DNA of 41,098 nt from Teichococcus aestuarii (GCF_003116135.1 NZ_PDOA01000011.1:118825-159922), one strand, 5' to 3'; counted from the stretch's first letter, positions 17,652 to 26,870 are shown. Translations and numbers: made by a program. The notes: generated from the letters alone by a model not told the origin.

Positions 17652-18998
17652 TTACTGGCCTTCCCCTGCGGCCGATGGCCCGACGCCAAGCCGGGCATAG
17701 ACCTCGGAAAGCTTCTTCTCATAGGCGGCGTTGCTGAACAGCGCGGCGCGCTGCGGCCCGGCGGCGGCGAGCCAGCCGCGCAGCTCCGCATTGGTGTCGA
17801 GGGCGCGGATCGCCTCCACCATCGCCCGCACGTCGTAGGGGTCGACGGTGATGGCGGCCTCGCCCACCACCTCGGGCAGGGAGGAGGTGTTGGAGGTCAT
17901 CACCGGCGTGCCCAGCATCATCGCCTCCAGCGCCGGCAGGCCGAACCCCTCGTAGAGCGAGGGGAACAGCGCCGCCCTGGCGCCGCGGATCAGCGAGATG
18001 AGCAGCCGGAAGGGCGCGTAGTCCAGCAGGATGATCTTGCGCCGGGTGCGCAGGATGGAGCCCTCCTGCACCTGGTAGCGGATGTGGTCGTCGAACAGGA
18101 GCTTCAGCTCCTCCTCGCTCTTCCAGGCCTGCTTGCCGACGATGACCAGCGGCAGCTCGGAGCCGGAGGCGAGGAAGGCCTCGATCATGCGGCCGACATT
18201 CTTCTTCGGCTCGATGGCGCCGAAGAACAGGAAGTAGCCCTTCCAGGACAGGCCGAAGCTGCCCATCACCTCGTCCTGCGCCTCGTTCAGCGGCTTCTCG
18301 GCGAATTTTCGCGGCAGGTCGACGGCCTGGTAGGTGTTCGTCACCTTCTCCGGGTCGGCGCCGAGCAGGTTGATGATGTCCCGGCGCGAGGCCTCGCTCA
18401 CCGTCACGATATGGTCGGCCTGGCGCACCAGCAGGCGGTTCAGCCGGTAGTAGCGGCGCTTGTTGTCCAGCGTCGTGTAGGGCAGGCGCAGCGGCACCAG
18501 GTCGTGCAGGCAGTAGATGTTCTTGGCGCCCGAGAGCCGCATCGGCACCGGGTAGGTCCAGTGCATGATCTCGGGCGGGCGCGGCATCCGGATCGTCAGC
18601 CGGTGCTTGAAGTGCTTGAAGTAGTTGGCCGCCAGGGAAAAGCCGTTCTCGACGTTCCACAGATGGTCGAAATGCGGCATCCGGCTTTCGAAGGTGCTGG
18701 CCACGACGTTGCCGGTGATCGGCACGCGGGTGGCGTATTCGCCGAGCGGCCCCATCGCCACCCGGCGCATGGCGCGCAGCCAGCGCAGCAGCTTGGCGCT
18801 CTCGCCCACGCGGTTGTCGAAGAAGGCGATCTCGCGGATCAGCTCATTGCGGCTGGGGCTGGCGCGGGTGCCGTAGAGCACCCCCACCTCCGCCCCCATC
18901 GCCCCCAGCCGGAAGCTCAGGTTGCGGGCATAGGTGGCGACGCCCGTGCCCTGGTCGAGCGCGAGGTTGTAGCCGTCGAGGTAGATTCGGGAGCGCAT
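17652..18998 (-). CDS. Glycosyltransferase family 4 (GT-B fold)
   Basis: A 448-residue GT4-type glycosyltransferase, probably adding a sugar from a nucleotide donor during surface polysaccharide synthesis. The N-terminal domain opens with [22 protein letters not shown], an acceptor-side glycine-rich loop. The C-terminal Glycos_transf_1 domain begins near [20 protein letters not shown] and has the donor-binding EX7E motif [19 protein letters not shown] followed by [10 protein letters not shown]. No signal peptide or membrane helix is seen. It is divergent from the next glycosyltransferase across 146 bases without an obvious regulatory motif. Placement beside the kps-type genes suggests a capsule role; donor and acceptor are unknown. 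Confidence 0.88.
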   Translation of the reverse strand: MRSRIYLDGYNLALDQGTGVATYARNLSFRLGAMGAEVGVLYGTRASPSRNELIREIAFFDNRVGESAKLLRWLRAMRRVAMGPLGEYATRVPITGNVVASTFESRMPHFDHLWNVENGFSLAANYFKHFKHRLTIRMPRPPEIMHWTYPVPMRLSGAKNIYCLHDLVPLRLPYTTLDNKRRYYRLNRLLVRQADHIVTVSEASRRDIINLLGADPEKVTNTYQAVDLPRKFAEKPLNEAQDEVMGSFGLSWKGYFLFFGAIEPKKNVGRMIEAFLASGSELPLVIVGKQAWKSEEELKLLFDDHIRYQVQEGSILRTRRKIILLDYAPFRLLISLIRGARAALFPSLYEGFGLPALEAMMLGTPVMTSNTSSLPEVVGEAAITVDPYDVRAMVEAIRALDTNAELRGWLAAAGPQRAALFSNAAYEKKLSEVYARLGVGPSAAGEGQ

Positions 18999-19144
18999 GG
19001 AGAGACCCTAGGCCGAGATCCATCCCAGGGGTAGCCGGGCGGGCGGGCACCCGTCCATGCTCCCTTTCCGCGAAGGGTGCCCGGCTCTTGACCGCCATGC
19101 CCCGCGGAGGGGATGGAACAGCGGAGACCAAAGCGGGAGCGGAC

Positions 19145-21316
19145 ATGCTGGACGATGCGGAGGCGTTGCGGCGGGAGGCGGACGAGCTGCGCAACCGGCG
19201 GGAATGGCGCGCGGCGGCGGCGGCCTACGCGGCCTTCCTGCGCCTGCGCCCCGAGGATGCCGGCATGCAGGTGCAGCAGGGGCACTGCCTGAAGGAGGCG
19301 GGCGACATCGCCGGCGCCCTGGCGCTCTACCGCGACGCCGCCCGCAAGCGGCCGGAGGAGGCCGACATCCCGCTGCAGATCGGCCATGCCGAGAAGTTGC
19401 GCGGCGCGCGCGAGGCGGCGCTGGCCGCCTACGGCCATGCCCTGCTGCTGGACCCGCGATCCGAGGATGGCTGGCGGGAATGGCGCGCCCTGGCCGGCGA
19501 GCGCCCGGCGCGGCCCCTGGCCACGGCCGCCGCCGGCGTGGTGCTGGACCTGACCGACCTCGCCGCCTGGATCCGCGGCGGCCGGCGGGCGCCGAGCGGC
19601 ATCCAGCGCGTGCAGCTCGGCCTCGCCCGCGCCGCGCTGTCCGCGCCCACGCCGCCGCCGCTCTGCGCCATGCCCGCCGGGGGCGGCGGCTGGCGCGCCC
19701 TGCCGGCGCCGCTCTTCCTGCGGCTCGAGCGCCTGATGACCGAGGGCGCCGACCCCGAGGCGCCCGAATGGCGCGACGCCGCCACGCTGCTGGAGGCCCT
19801 GCTGGCCAGCCCGCCACCGCTGCGCTTCGCCCCCGGCGCGGTGCTGGTGACGCTGGGCGGCACCTGGGGCCAGCCGGACTACCTCGCCAGCCTGCGCCTG
19901 GCCCGCGAGCGGGACGGGCTGCGCCACGTGCCGCTGCTGCACGACTGCATCCCGCTGCTGCTGCCCGAGCATTGCGCGGAAGGGGTGACGCGGGCCTATG
20001 CCCGCTGGTTCGCCAGCCTCTCGCTGCATGCCGATGGCGTGCTGGCGGTCTCCCGCTCCACGCGCGACGACATGCGCCGCCTGCACGCGGCGCTGCTGCC
20101 GGAGCTGCCCGTGCCCCCGGCCGCGGTGGTGCCGCTGGACGCCGCGCCGCGCCCCCTGGCCGCCCTGCCCTCCGCCCCGCCGCCCGAGCACCCCCTGCTG
20201 CGCGACGGCACGCCCTTCGTGCTGTTCGTCTCCACCATCGAGGGGCGGAAGAACCACCTGATGGTGTTCGGCGCCTGGCTGACGCTGCTGCGCCGGCTGG
20301 GCCCGGGCGCCGTGCCGCTGCTGGTCTGCGTCGGCCGGCCGGGCTGGCGGGCGGAGGCGGCGCTGGCGCTGCTCGACTCGGTGCCGGAACTGCGCGCCCG
20401 CGTCCGGCTGCTGCACGACGTGCCGGACCCGCTGCTGGCGGCGCTGTACCGCAAATGCCTGTTCACCCTCTACAACAGCCACCATGAGGGCTGGGGCCTG
20501 CCGGTGACGGAGAGCCTGGCCGCCGGCAAGGTGCCGCTGGTGCCCGAGCATTCGGCGCTGCGCGAGGCGGGGGAAGGCGGCGCGCTGTTCTTCGCCCCCG
20601 GCAGCGAGCCGGACCTGCTGGAGAAGCTGACCCGGCTGATCACCGAGCCGGAATTCCGCGCCGCCGCCGAGGCGCGCATCGCCGCCGCGCCGCCGCTGCG
20701 CGGCTGGGAGGCGGTGGCGGCGCAGCTGATGGCGGAGGCGGAGCGCCTGGCCGGCGGCACCGCGCCAGGGCTGCCGCCGCCTTCCCTGCTCGGCCGCCTG
20801 CCGGTGCCCGCGGGCCGGCGCCACCGGCTGCGGCGGCTGGAGACGGGGCGGCCCTGCCTGGAGATGGCGATCGCCGAGGCGGTGCGGCAGGGCGAGGGCT
20901 GGCACCCGCTGGCGGCGGAGGAGGCCTGGACCCGCCCGGGCGAGGCGCTGCTGGCGCTGCCGCTGGGCCCGGAGCAGGCCGGCCCGCTGCGGCTGGAGCT
21001 GGAGCTGCGCGCCCCGGCCCCCGCGCACCGCATGGTGGAGATCCTGGCACAGCGCGAGGACGCGGCGCCGGCCGCCCCGGTGCCGCTGCATCTGCGGGCG
21101 GGGCAATCGGCCATCCTGGCGCTGGACGTACCGGCCGGCGGCCCGCTGCTGCGCGTGGAGCTGCTGAGCCGCGTGCCGCCGGCCGACCGGGAGGCCGGGC
21201 ATCTGGGCATCGGCCTCGCCGGCTTCGGCCTGGCCCGCGCCGGGCGGCTGGACGAACGGCTGGCCCTGCTGGAGCAGCGCCACTTCCTCGTCCCCGCCGC
21301 GCGGCCCGGGATGTGA
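19145..21316 (+). CDS. TPR-containing glycosyltransferase (GT4)
   Basis: About 723 residues. The N-terminal ~110 residues are tetratricopeptide-like helices (REWRAAAAAYAAFLRLRPED, GDIAGALALYRDAARKRPEE, AREAALAAYGHALLLDPRSE). A GT-B glycosyltransferase follows: FVLFVSTIEGRKNHLMVFG begins the donor half, and HHEGWGLPVTESLAAGKVPL is the EX7E motif, then HSALREAGEGGALFF. The last ~200 residues are a separate, strand-rich domain of unknown type. The ATG at 19145 has GGGAG about six bases upstream; earlier TTG (19088) and ATG (19097) starts are possible. Its stop overlaps the bluB start (GTGA). Capsule synthesis is inferred from location. Confidence 0.82.
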   Translation: MLDDAEALRREADELRNRREWRAAAAAYAAFLRLRPEDAGMQVQQGHCLKEAGDIAGALALYRDAARKRPEEADIPLQIGHAEKLRGAREAALAAYGHALLLDPRSEDGWREWRALAGERPARPLATAAAGVVLDLTDLAAWIRGGRRAPSGIQRVQLGLARAALSAPTPPPLCAMPAGGGGWRALPAPLFLRLERLMTEGADPEAPEWRDAATLLEALLASPPPLRFAPGAVLVTLGGTWGQPDYLASLRLARERDGLRHVPLLHDCIPLLLPEHCAEGVTRAYARWFASLSLHADGVLAVSRSTRDDMRRLHAALLPELPVPPAAVVPLDAAPRPLAALPSAPPPEHPLLRDGTPFVLFVSTIEGRKNHLMVFGAWLTLLRRLGPGAVPLLVCVGRPGWRAEAALALLDSVPELRARVRLLHDVPDPLLAALYRKCLFTLYNSHHEGWGLPVTESLAAGKVPLVPEHSALREAGEGGALFFAPGSEPDLLEKLTRLITEPEFRAAAEARIAAAPPLRGWEAVAAQLMAEAERLAGGTAPGLPPPSLLGRLPVPAGRRHRLRRLETGRPCLEMAIAEAVRQGEGWHPLAAEEAWTRPGEALLALPLGPEQAGPLRLELELRAPAPAHRMVEILAQREDAAPAAPVPLHLRAGQSAILALDVPAGGPLLRVELLSRVPPADREAGHLGIGLAGFGLARAGRLDERLALLEQRHFLVPAARPGM

Positions 21317-21957
21317 CGCCGCCGGTGACGCCGCCCGTCTTCGACGCCGCCTTCCAGGCGCGGCTGGAGGCGCTGTTCCGCTGGCGGCGGGATGTCCGCC
21401 ATTTCCGCCCCGATCCGGTGCCGGAGGCGGCGCTGGAGCGGCTGCTGGCGCTGGCGGCGCTGGCCCCCTCGGTGGGGCTGAGCCAGCCCTGGCGCTTCGT
21501 GCTGGTGGAGGATGCGGCGCGCCGCGCCTGGCTGCGGGAGAATTTCCGCCGCAGCAACGCCGAGGCCCTGGCGGCGCAGCCGGCGGAGCGGGCCGCGCGC
21601 TATGCCCGGCTGAAGCTGGCGGGGCTGGAGGAGGCGCCCTGCCTGCTCGCCCTCTTCGCCCTGCCCGACCCGGCGCAGGGCCACGGGCTGGGCCGCCGCA
21701 CCATGCCGCAGACCCTGGACTATTCGGCGGTGATGGCGGCGCACACGCTGTGGCTGGCCGCGCGCGCGGAGGGGCTGGGCCTCGGCTGGGTGTCGATCTT
21801 GGAGCCGGAGGGGATGGCGGCGGCGCTGGCGGTGCCGGCGGAATGGCGCTTCATCGGGCTGTTCTGCCTGGGCTATCCGCAGGCGGACTCCGAGACGCCG
21901 GAGTTGCAGCGCGAAGGCTGGGAAACGCCCCACCCCGCGCCGCTGCTGCGGCGCTGA
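21313..21957 (+). CDS. bluB: 5,6-dimethylbenzimidazole synthase BluB
   Basis: BluB cleaves reduced FMN with oxygen to make 5,6-dimethylbenzimidazole, the lower ligand of cobalamin. The 214-residue nitroreductase-fold protein shows the BluB signatures FRWRRDVRHFRPDPVPE (FMN phosphate contacts), LAPSVGLSQPWRFVLV, and GLGLGWVSILEPEGM, plus a late CLGYPQ. The start is a GTG whose last three bases with the next A form the TGA stop of the upstream glycosyltransferase, so translation is coupled. No other cobalamin gene is in the window, which makes the position odd. The 40 bases to the convergent export gene include the hairpin-like GAGGGCCGGGGG...CCCCCCGGCCCTC. Confidence 0.9.
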   Translation: MTPPVTPPVFDAAFQARLEALFRWRRDVRHFRPDPVPEAALERLLALAALAPSVGLSQPWRFVLVEDAARRAWLRENFRRSNAEALAAQPAERAARYARLKLAGLEEAPCLLALFALPDPAQGHGLGRRTMPQTLDYSAVMAAHTLWLAARAEGLGLGWVSILEPEGMAAALAVPAEWRFIGLFCLGYPQADSETPELQREGWETPHPAPLLRR

Positions 21958-21997
21958 GGGCCGGGGGCAGACCACCTCCCCCCGGCCCTCGGCGCGG

Positions 21998-23731
21998 TCA
22001 GTTGAAGACCCGCACCGAGAGCGCCGACTGGTAGATCAGCTGCAGCAGGTCGCGGGTGATCTGGAAGCTCTTGGCCCCCAGCTGCGGCAGGACGATCAGC
22101 TCGTCGCCCGGGCGCGGCCCCTCGCGCGGGTCGAGGATGATCTGGCCGCTGGCGCGGCGGATCATCACCCCGCCATCGTCGCCGCGCTGGGTGTAGCCGC
22201 CGGCCGCCTTCACATAATCCTGGATGGTCATGTTCGGGCGCCACAGGATGGCCTGCGGCGTCGAGACCTCGCCCGCCACCAGCACGGTGTCGGAGCGCTC
22301 GGGAATGACGATGGTGTCGCCATCCTCCAGCCGCACATTGGTGCAGCGCCCGCCATTGTCCATCACCACCAGCCGCCCCTCCGGCTCCAGCCGGCGGCCG
22401 CGCTGGATGTAGTTGGAGACGAGCTGCGCCTCGCTGGCGCGGATCTCGGCGACGCCGGTGGTGGCGGAGGTGGCGGTGAAGAGCTGCCGCTCCAGCCGGT
22501 CCAGCGCCTCGTTGATCGAGCGGCGCTGCTGCGCAGCGATGCGCTTGCGCAGCAGGTAGACCGAGCCGGTATCCGCCAGGTTCGGCTCCACCGCGACGTG
22601 GTCGAGCAGCTGGCAGAGGTTCATGTCGCGGTCGGCCACCAGCACCGAGGGGCCGATGCGGCTGCCCTCGACGAAGACGCGCACGGTGGGCGCCGGCGCG
22701 TCGGTGATGAAGGTCACCACGTCCTGGTCGAGCAGGGACTGGCGGCGCAGCGCCGGGATGTCGACATAGCGGGACCAGGGCTGGCCGTTGCGCGTGCCGC
22801 GGATGACGGCGTTGGTGGCCGCCGGCAGCGGCCCCGCGAGGTCCATCAGCTCGCTGCCGGCCATGGCGCGGTCCTTCACCTCGAAGAGGTAGTTGTTGCG
22901 GATCGCGCCATCGACCGAGACGGTGGGCCCCTGGCTGCCGACGACGATGGTGTCGCCATCCTGCAGCGTCAGGCCGGGCAGCTTGCCCTGCAGCAGGAAG
23001 GGGTAGAGGTCGATGCGGGTGACGGCCCGCCCGCCGCGGTTGACCACGATGTCGCGGTAGGAGCCGCGCACCGGATCGACGCCGCCGGCGCGCAGCAGGT
23101 AGTCCAGCACCGTGTCCGAGCCCGAGCCGCGGTGGCGGCCCGGCAGCTTGACGAAGCCGGTGACATAGACGCCGATCTGGCTGGCCGAGAGCAGCACGGC
23201 ATAGACCTGCACCTGCTGGGTATAGATCCGCCGCACCTCGGTCTCGACGGTGCGCTGCAGGTCGCCGGCGCGGGTGCCGGCCAGGCGCAGCGGCCCGATC
23301 GAGGGCAGGAACAGGTTGCCCTCCGGGTCGATGGCGCCCATCACCTCGGCCTCCACCGGGCCCCAGACGCGCACGCTGACGCGGTCCCCCGGCCCCAGGC
23401 GGTAGTTCGGGTTGCTGGTCTCCGAGGGCGTCGGCGCCGAGCGGGCGAACAGCGCGGCGCCGAACACGGTGCGGCTGGGCCCGGCGGGGCGGAACGGCTC
23501 GGCCAGCGGCCCCTCGGCGGTGGCGCCGGCCTCCGCCTCGGTGGTGCTGCCGGCGCGGTTGATCAGGCTGGTGTCCGGCAGCAGCTGCGGCACGGTCTGC
23601 GGCGCGTTGTTGCCGCCCTGCGCCATGCCGGCCGGCACGGGCGCGCTGAGCAGGGGGTTCGACTGCGCCAGGGCATCGCCGGCGGTCAGCGCCGCCAGGA
23701 GGGCGGCGACCAGCGCACGGTTAGAGAGCAT
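21998..23731 (-). CDS. Polysaccharide export outer-membrane protein, KpsD/Wza-like (SLBB repeats)
   Basis: A 577-residue OPX-family protein that conducts polysaccharide through the periplasm and outer membrane. A signal peptide (MLSNRALVAALLAALTAGDALA) has no lipobox Cys, unlike Wza but like KpsD. The Poly_export domain begins NYRLGPGDRVSVRVWGPVEA and includes GAIDPEGNLFLPSIGPLRLA. SLBB domains follow with VYVTGFVKLPGRHRGSGSDT, VSVDGAIRNNYLFEV, VRVFVEGSRIGPSVLV and VLVAGEVSTPQAILW, and each has an L-x-DGDTIVV-like element. Length is close to KpsD (about 560). Start ATG 23731 overlaps the end of the kpsE-like gene, and the ORF is the last of the five-gene minus-strand export operon. Confidence 0.9.
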   Translation of the reverse strand: MLSNRALVAALLAALTAGDALAQSNPLLSAPVPAGMAQGGNNAPQTVPQLLPDTSLINRAGSTTEAEAGATAEGPLAEPFRPAGPSRTVFGAALFARSAPTPSETSNPNYRLGPGDRVSVRVWGPVEAEVMGAIDPEGNLFLPSIGPLRLAGTRAGDLQRTVETEVRRIYTQQVQVYAVLLSASQIGVYVTGFVKLPGRHRGSGSDTVLDYLLRAGGVDPVRGSYRDIVVNRGGRAVTRIDLYPFLLQGKLPGLTLQDGDTIVVGSQGPTVSVDGAIRNNYLFEVKDRAMAGSELMDLAGPLPAATNAVIRGTRNGQPWSRYVDIPALRRQSLLDQDVVTFITDAPAPTVRVFVEGSRIGPSVLVADRDMNLCQLLDHVAVEPNLADTGSVYLLRKRIAAQQRRSINEALDRLERQLFTATSATTGVAEIRASEAQLVSNYIQRGRRLEPEGRLVVMDNGGRCTNVRLEDGDTIVIPERSDTVLVAGEVSTPQAILWRPNMTIQDYVKAAGGYTQRGDDGGVMIRRASGQIILDPREGPRPGDELIVLPQLGAKSFQITRDLLQLIYQSALSVRVFN

Positions 23732-24905
23732 GTTCACGAATCCCCGCAGCCAGCATCCAGCCAATCCCGTACAGCACCGACAGCACCAGGAACATGCTGA
23801 TCAGCATGACCCCGGCCTTCGGGTAGAGCGGGTACTCCGCCATGTTGGGCTGCACCACCCGCGCCAGGAAAAGCTGCTGGCGCTGCGCGTCCAGCCGCGC
23901 CGTCTCCAGCGAGGCGGTGGCGGAGGCGAGCTGCTTGTCGGCGAACTCGCGCTCCAGCATCAGCCGCTCATAGGTGGCCAGCTGGCCCGGCAGCGCCTGC
24001 CCGCCGAGCGTCAGCCGCTCGCGATGGCGGGCGATCTCGGTCTGCAGCGAGGCGATGCGGTTGCGCAGCGTGGCAATCTGCGGGTTGTCGTTCCGCATGT
24101 AGGAGGATTTCTCCTGCAGCTCGGCGCGGGCGGCGGTCAGCAGGCCTTCCAGCGCGCCGAGGCCCTCCAGCCCGATCTGCGCGCTGCGCGAGGGATCGAC
24201 CGCCTGCTCCCGCTGGCGGAAGGTGGTGACGGCCATCTGCGAATCCCGCACCCGCTGCTCGGCGCGCGCCAGCTCCTCATGCGCCACGCGCAGGGTCTCC
24301 TCGCGCGCCTTGACGGAGAGGTCGTTGATGAAGGTCTCCGACAGGCGGAGCTGTTCCTCGGCGATACGCTGCGCATCCTCCGGCCGGAAGGCACGCGCCT
24401 GGAGGGTGATGATGCCGGAGGTCGCGTCATGCGAGATCGCGTTCATCCACTGATGGTAGATCTGCAGAAACTCGATCGGCGGGTCGGCGGTCCAGAGGCG
24501 GAACAGGAGGTCGGCCTCCGGCCGGCGGTAGAGGCCGGTCAGGTCGATGCTGCGATCCAGCGCCTTCAGCGCGTCCTGCGACCGCAGGAAGTCCCGCACG
24601 CTGAGCGCCTCCTCGGAGGATTGCTTGAAGCCGGCGGCGCCGATCATGTCGCTCAGCGACGAGGCCACCCGCGTCTCCTGCCGGCCCCGCACCAGGAAGC
24701 GGGTTTCCGAGACATACTGCCCGGCGGCGAAGCCGTAGAGGTAGAGGCCGGCGATCAGCGTCGGCAGCACGACGAGGAGCAGGTAGAAGCGCCGCCGCCA
24801 CAGCATCCGCAGCCATGGCGACGATGAACGGGACGCGGCGGGGCGGCTGGCCGCCGCGCCGGTCATGCCCGGGTCAGAGACCCTGGTAGGCGGCGATAGC
24901 TTCAT
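23721..24905 (-). CDS. kpsE: Capsule export inner-membrane protein, KpsE/CtrB-like (PCP-3)
   Basis: A 394-residue polysaccharide co-polymerase type 3. A membrane helix lies near residues 42-60 (FYLLLVVLPTLIAGLYLYG), then a periplasmic region with long coiled-coil (ETLRVAHEELARAEQRVRDS, ELQEKSSYMRNDNPQIATLR), the NPQIxxLRxRI motif, and a C-terminal helix (AGVMLISMFLVLSVLYGIGW). Such proteins bridge the KpsMT transporter to the outer-membrane channel. Start ATG 24905 has GAGG six bases upstream, within the end of kpsT; ATG 24866 is an alternative. It overlaps kpsT by 32 bases and the KpsD-like gene by 11, showing tight coupling. Confidence 0.88.
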   Translation of the reverse strand: MKLSPPTRVSDPGMTGAAASRPAASRSSSPWLRMLWRRRFYLLLVVLPTLIAGLYLYGFAAGQYVSETRFLVRGRQETRVASSLSDMIGAAGFKQSSEEALSVRDFLRSQDALKALDRSIDLTGLYRRPEADLLFRLWTADPPIEFLQIYHQWMNAISHDATSGIITLQARAFRPEDAQRIAEEQLRLSETFINDLSVKAREETLRVAHEELARAEQRVRDSQMAVTTFRQREQAVDPSRSAQIGLEGLGALEGLLTAARAELQEKSSYMRNDNPQIATLRNRIASLQTEIARHRERLTLGGQALPGQLATYERLMLEREFADKQLASATASLETARLDAQRQQLFLARVVQPNMAEYPLYPKAGVMLISMFLVLSVLYGIGWMLAAGIREHAL

Positions 24906-25524
24906 CAACGTCCTCGTAGAATTCCAGCATGCCGTTCCGCAGGATCGCGGCTGTCTTGCAGTACTTCTTCACATGCCCCGCATTGTGCGACACGAGCAGC
25001 ATGGCCGCGTTGGCCCGCCGCACCTCCAGCACCTCGCGGCACTTGTTGGCGAAGCGGGCATCGCCGGTGGAGAGCGCCTCGTCCACCAGGTAGCAGTCGA
25101 AATCCACCGCGAAGGACAGGGCCATCAGCAGGCGGGACAGCATGCCGGAGGAATAGGTCCGGACCGGCTCGCGGAAATAGGGGCCGAGCTCGGAGAAATC
25201 GGCGACGAACTCCTCCGTCCGCTGCAGCGGCATGCCGTAGAGGCGGGCGATGAAGCGGGCATTGGCGATGCCGGTCAGGCTGCTCTGGATGCCGTAGCCG
25301 CCGCCGATCGGCCAGGAGATCGACATCTCCCGCCGGATGCGGCCGCGGGTCGGCGCCTCGACGCCGGCGAAGATGCGCAGCAGGGTGGACTTGCCGGCAC
25401 CGTTGCGGCCGAGGATGCCCACCTGGTCGCCCCGCCGGATGCGGGCATGCACGCCACGCAGGATGTAGCGGTGCCCCTGCTGGCGGGACTCGAAGCGCTT
25501 CCAGACGTTCTCCAGCTCGATCAT
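24874..25524 (-). CDS. kpsT: Capsule polysaccharide ABC transporter ATPase, KpsT-like
   Basis: A 216-residue ABC ATPase, the normal KpsT size, powering export of capsule polysaccharide across the inner membrane. Walker A is GRNGAGKST, the signature motif is YSSGMLSRLL, Walker B is FDCYLVDEALS with the catalytic Glu, and the H-loop is LLVSHNAGHVKKYC. The IGGGYGIQSSLTGIANARFI segment is typical of KpsT/RfbE-type exporters. It starts seven bases after kpsM and is followed by the overlapping kpsE-like gene. Confidence 0.94.
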   Translation of the reverse strand: MIELENVWKRFESRQQGHRYILRGVHARIRRGDQVGILGRNGAGKSTLLRIFAGVEAPTRGRIRREMSISWPIGGGYGIQSSLTGIANARFIARLYGMPLQRTEEFVADFSELGPYFREPVRTYSSGMLSRLLMALSFAVDFDCYLVDEALSTGDARFANKCREVLEVRRANAAMLLVSHNAGHVKKYCKTAAILRNGMLEFYEDVDEAIAAYQGL

Positions 25525-25531
25525 GCGGCGC

Positions 25532-26332
25532 TCAGTCCGACATCGACAGGCGCGGCCGCGCCGCGCGCAGCCCGGCCATGCCGAGGAGGTTCAGGCCAAG
25601 CACCCAGATCATCACGTAGCCGAGGTCGTAATGCGGCACGATGCGGTCGCCGAACATGGACCAGCGGTTCATTTCGTTGATATGGACGAGCGGGTTCCAC
25701 AGCAGCATCTCGCGCACGTTCGGCGGCATTGTCTCCACCATGTAGAAGGGCGCGGAGATGGGCATGAGGATGTAGGTGAAGGGGTGCACCAGCCGCTCGG
25801 TGAACTCGACGAAGACCTGCAGCGAGCCCAGGAGCATGGCCAGCCCATGCCCGAGCAGCGCGCTCAGGACGAGGCCGAGGATCAGCTGCCCCGGATGATG
25901 CGGGATCTCTCCAATCGTCAGCATCCCCCCCAGGACGAACAGCGCGACCAGGGTCATGCAGACCAGCGTCTCCATGATGTTCCGCGCGATCATCAGGTCC
26001 AGCAGGGTGATGCTGCGGTGGAACAGGAGCGATATGTTGGAGGTGACGGCCGCCGCGCCACGGCTGGCGATGGAACGGAACATCAGGAAGGGCACGTAGC
26101 CCATGCCGTAGAACAGGAAGGTCGGCAGGTCGTTGGGCAGATGGCTGCCGCTCGCCCAGTGCAGGGCCGAGATCATCAGTGCCAGCATCAGCGGCTCGCC
26201 GATCAGCCAAATGTAGCCGACCCGGCTGCGACCGAAGCGTGTCAGCAGCTCGCGCATGAACAGGGCGCTGATGACCCGGATCTGCGCCGCCAGGGGGCTG
26301 CTCGGCGCGCGGCGGGGCACATCGGCTATCAC
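25532..26332 (-). CDS. kpsM: Capsule polysaccharide ABC transporter permease, KpsM-like
   Basis: A 266-residue permease of the ABC-2 type with about six membrane helices. The N-terminal region AQIRVISALFMRELLTRFGR followed by VGYIWLIGEPLMLALMISAL is characteristic of KpsM/CtrC proteins, as is LLFHRSITLLDLMIARNIME in the middle and PFTYILMPISAPFYMVETMP and LLWNPLVHINEMNRW late. The GTG at 26332 is chosen as start because its GTGA contains the TGA stop of the upstream lipoprotein, giving a coupled junction; an ATG at 26398 would overlap the lipoprotein by 70 bases. Confidence 0.9.
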   Translation of the reverse strand: MIADVPRRAPSSPLAAQIRVISALFMRELLTRFGRSRVGYIWLIGEPLMLALMISALHWASGSHLPNDLPTFLFYGMGYVPFLMFRSIASRGAAAVTSNISLLFHRSITLLDLMIARNIMETLVCMTLVALFVLGGMLTIGEIPHHPGQLILGLVLSALLGHGLAMLLGSLQVFVEFTERLVHPFTYILMPISAPFYMVETMPPNVREMLLWNPLVHINEMNRWSMFGDRIVPHYDLGYVMIWVLGLNLLGMAGLRAARPRLSMSD

Positions 26333-26733
26333 GGCCGGGCCACCGCTCCACCCCGCAGCAGCGGGCGCGCCGCGGCCCAGCCGGTCGGCTCCTCGCAATA
26401 CAGCACCGGGCGCGAGGTGCTGCCGCTGCCCAGGGCCAGCTCACGGCAGGGCCGCCCGCTGGCGGCGTAATAGCTGCGCACCATCTGCACCCGCACGGGC
26501 GCCGCCCCCGGGGCCGGCGAAAGCGTGCTCTGCTCGCCCGGCCGTGCCTGGGAGGCAAAGACCGCCAGGGGCTCCAGCGGCCTCTGCGGCAGGGCCGCCG
26601 GCGTGGCGGCCGTCTGGCCACCTCCCATGCCGGACAGGGTATCGCAGCCGGACAGGACCAATGCGGCCAGCATTGGCACAACCAGGCTTGTCAATCGGCG
26701 AAGGCGGGCAGAGCTGCTCACAGACTGCCCCAT
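26329..26733 (-). CDS. Small outer-membrane-type lipoprotein at the head of the capsule export operon
   Basis: A 134-residue predicted lipoprotein. A signal sequence ends in the lipobox LVLSGC, with the acylated Cys at residue 30; the next residue is Asp. After a Pro/Ala/Gln-rich linker the C-terminal part has VQMVRSYYAASGRPCREL and VLYCEEPTGWAAARPLL, with two Cys that could form a disulfide. The core reminds me of small lipoproteins often found at polysaccharide loci, but I cannot confirm the family name. Its stop overlaps the kpsM start (GTGA). An upstream ATG at 26760 would give a longer n-region and fit a leaderless message from the promoter at 26767-26795. Confidence 0.75.
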   Translation of the reverse strand: MGQSVSSSARLRRLTSLVVPMLAALVLSGCDTLSGMGGGQTAATPAALPQRPLEPLAVFASQARPGEQSTLSPAPGAAPVRVQMVRSYYAASGRPCRELALGSGSTSRPVLYCEEPTGWAAARPLLRGGAVARP

Positions 26734-26766
26734 CACGCAGGCTTGCGGACGTTCTTGCATGGCCGA

Positions 26767-26795
26767 AACCTAACGCAGTGCAAAGCGGCTGGCAA
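26767..26795 (-). promoter_or_regulatory. Likely promoter of the lipoprotein-kpsMTE-kpsD operon
   Basis: On the minus strand TTGCCA (26790-26795) and TAGGTT (26767-26772) are separated by 17 bases. The start would fall close to 26760. On the plus strand the neighbouring 26813-26835 stretch is AT-rich (ATGAATATATTTATTACG), likely part of the divergent kpsC promoter, but I find no good hexamer pair there. Confidence 0.45.
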
Positions 26796-26870
26796 AACTC
26801 GCATGCTTGCGTGTGATGAATATATTTATTACGCGCATTGCGTTTGTCTTTCTTCCCCTTTGCGCGTGGG

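Noticed and set aside
20470-21975. Minus-strand frame of about 500 codons across the glycosyltransferase and bluB
   Set aside because: Antisense to two genes with recognisable motifs; product is Arg/Ser/Gly-rich with no domain.
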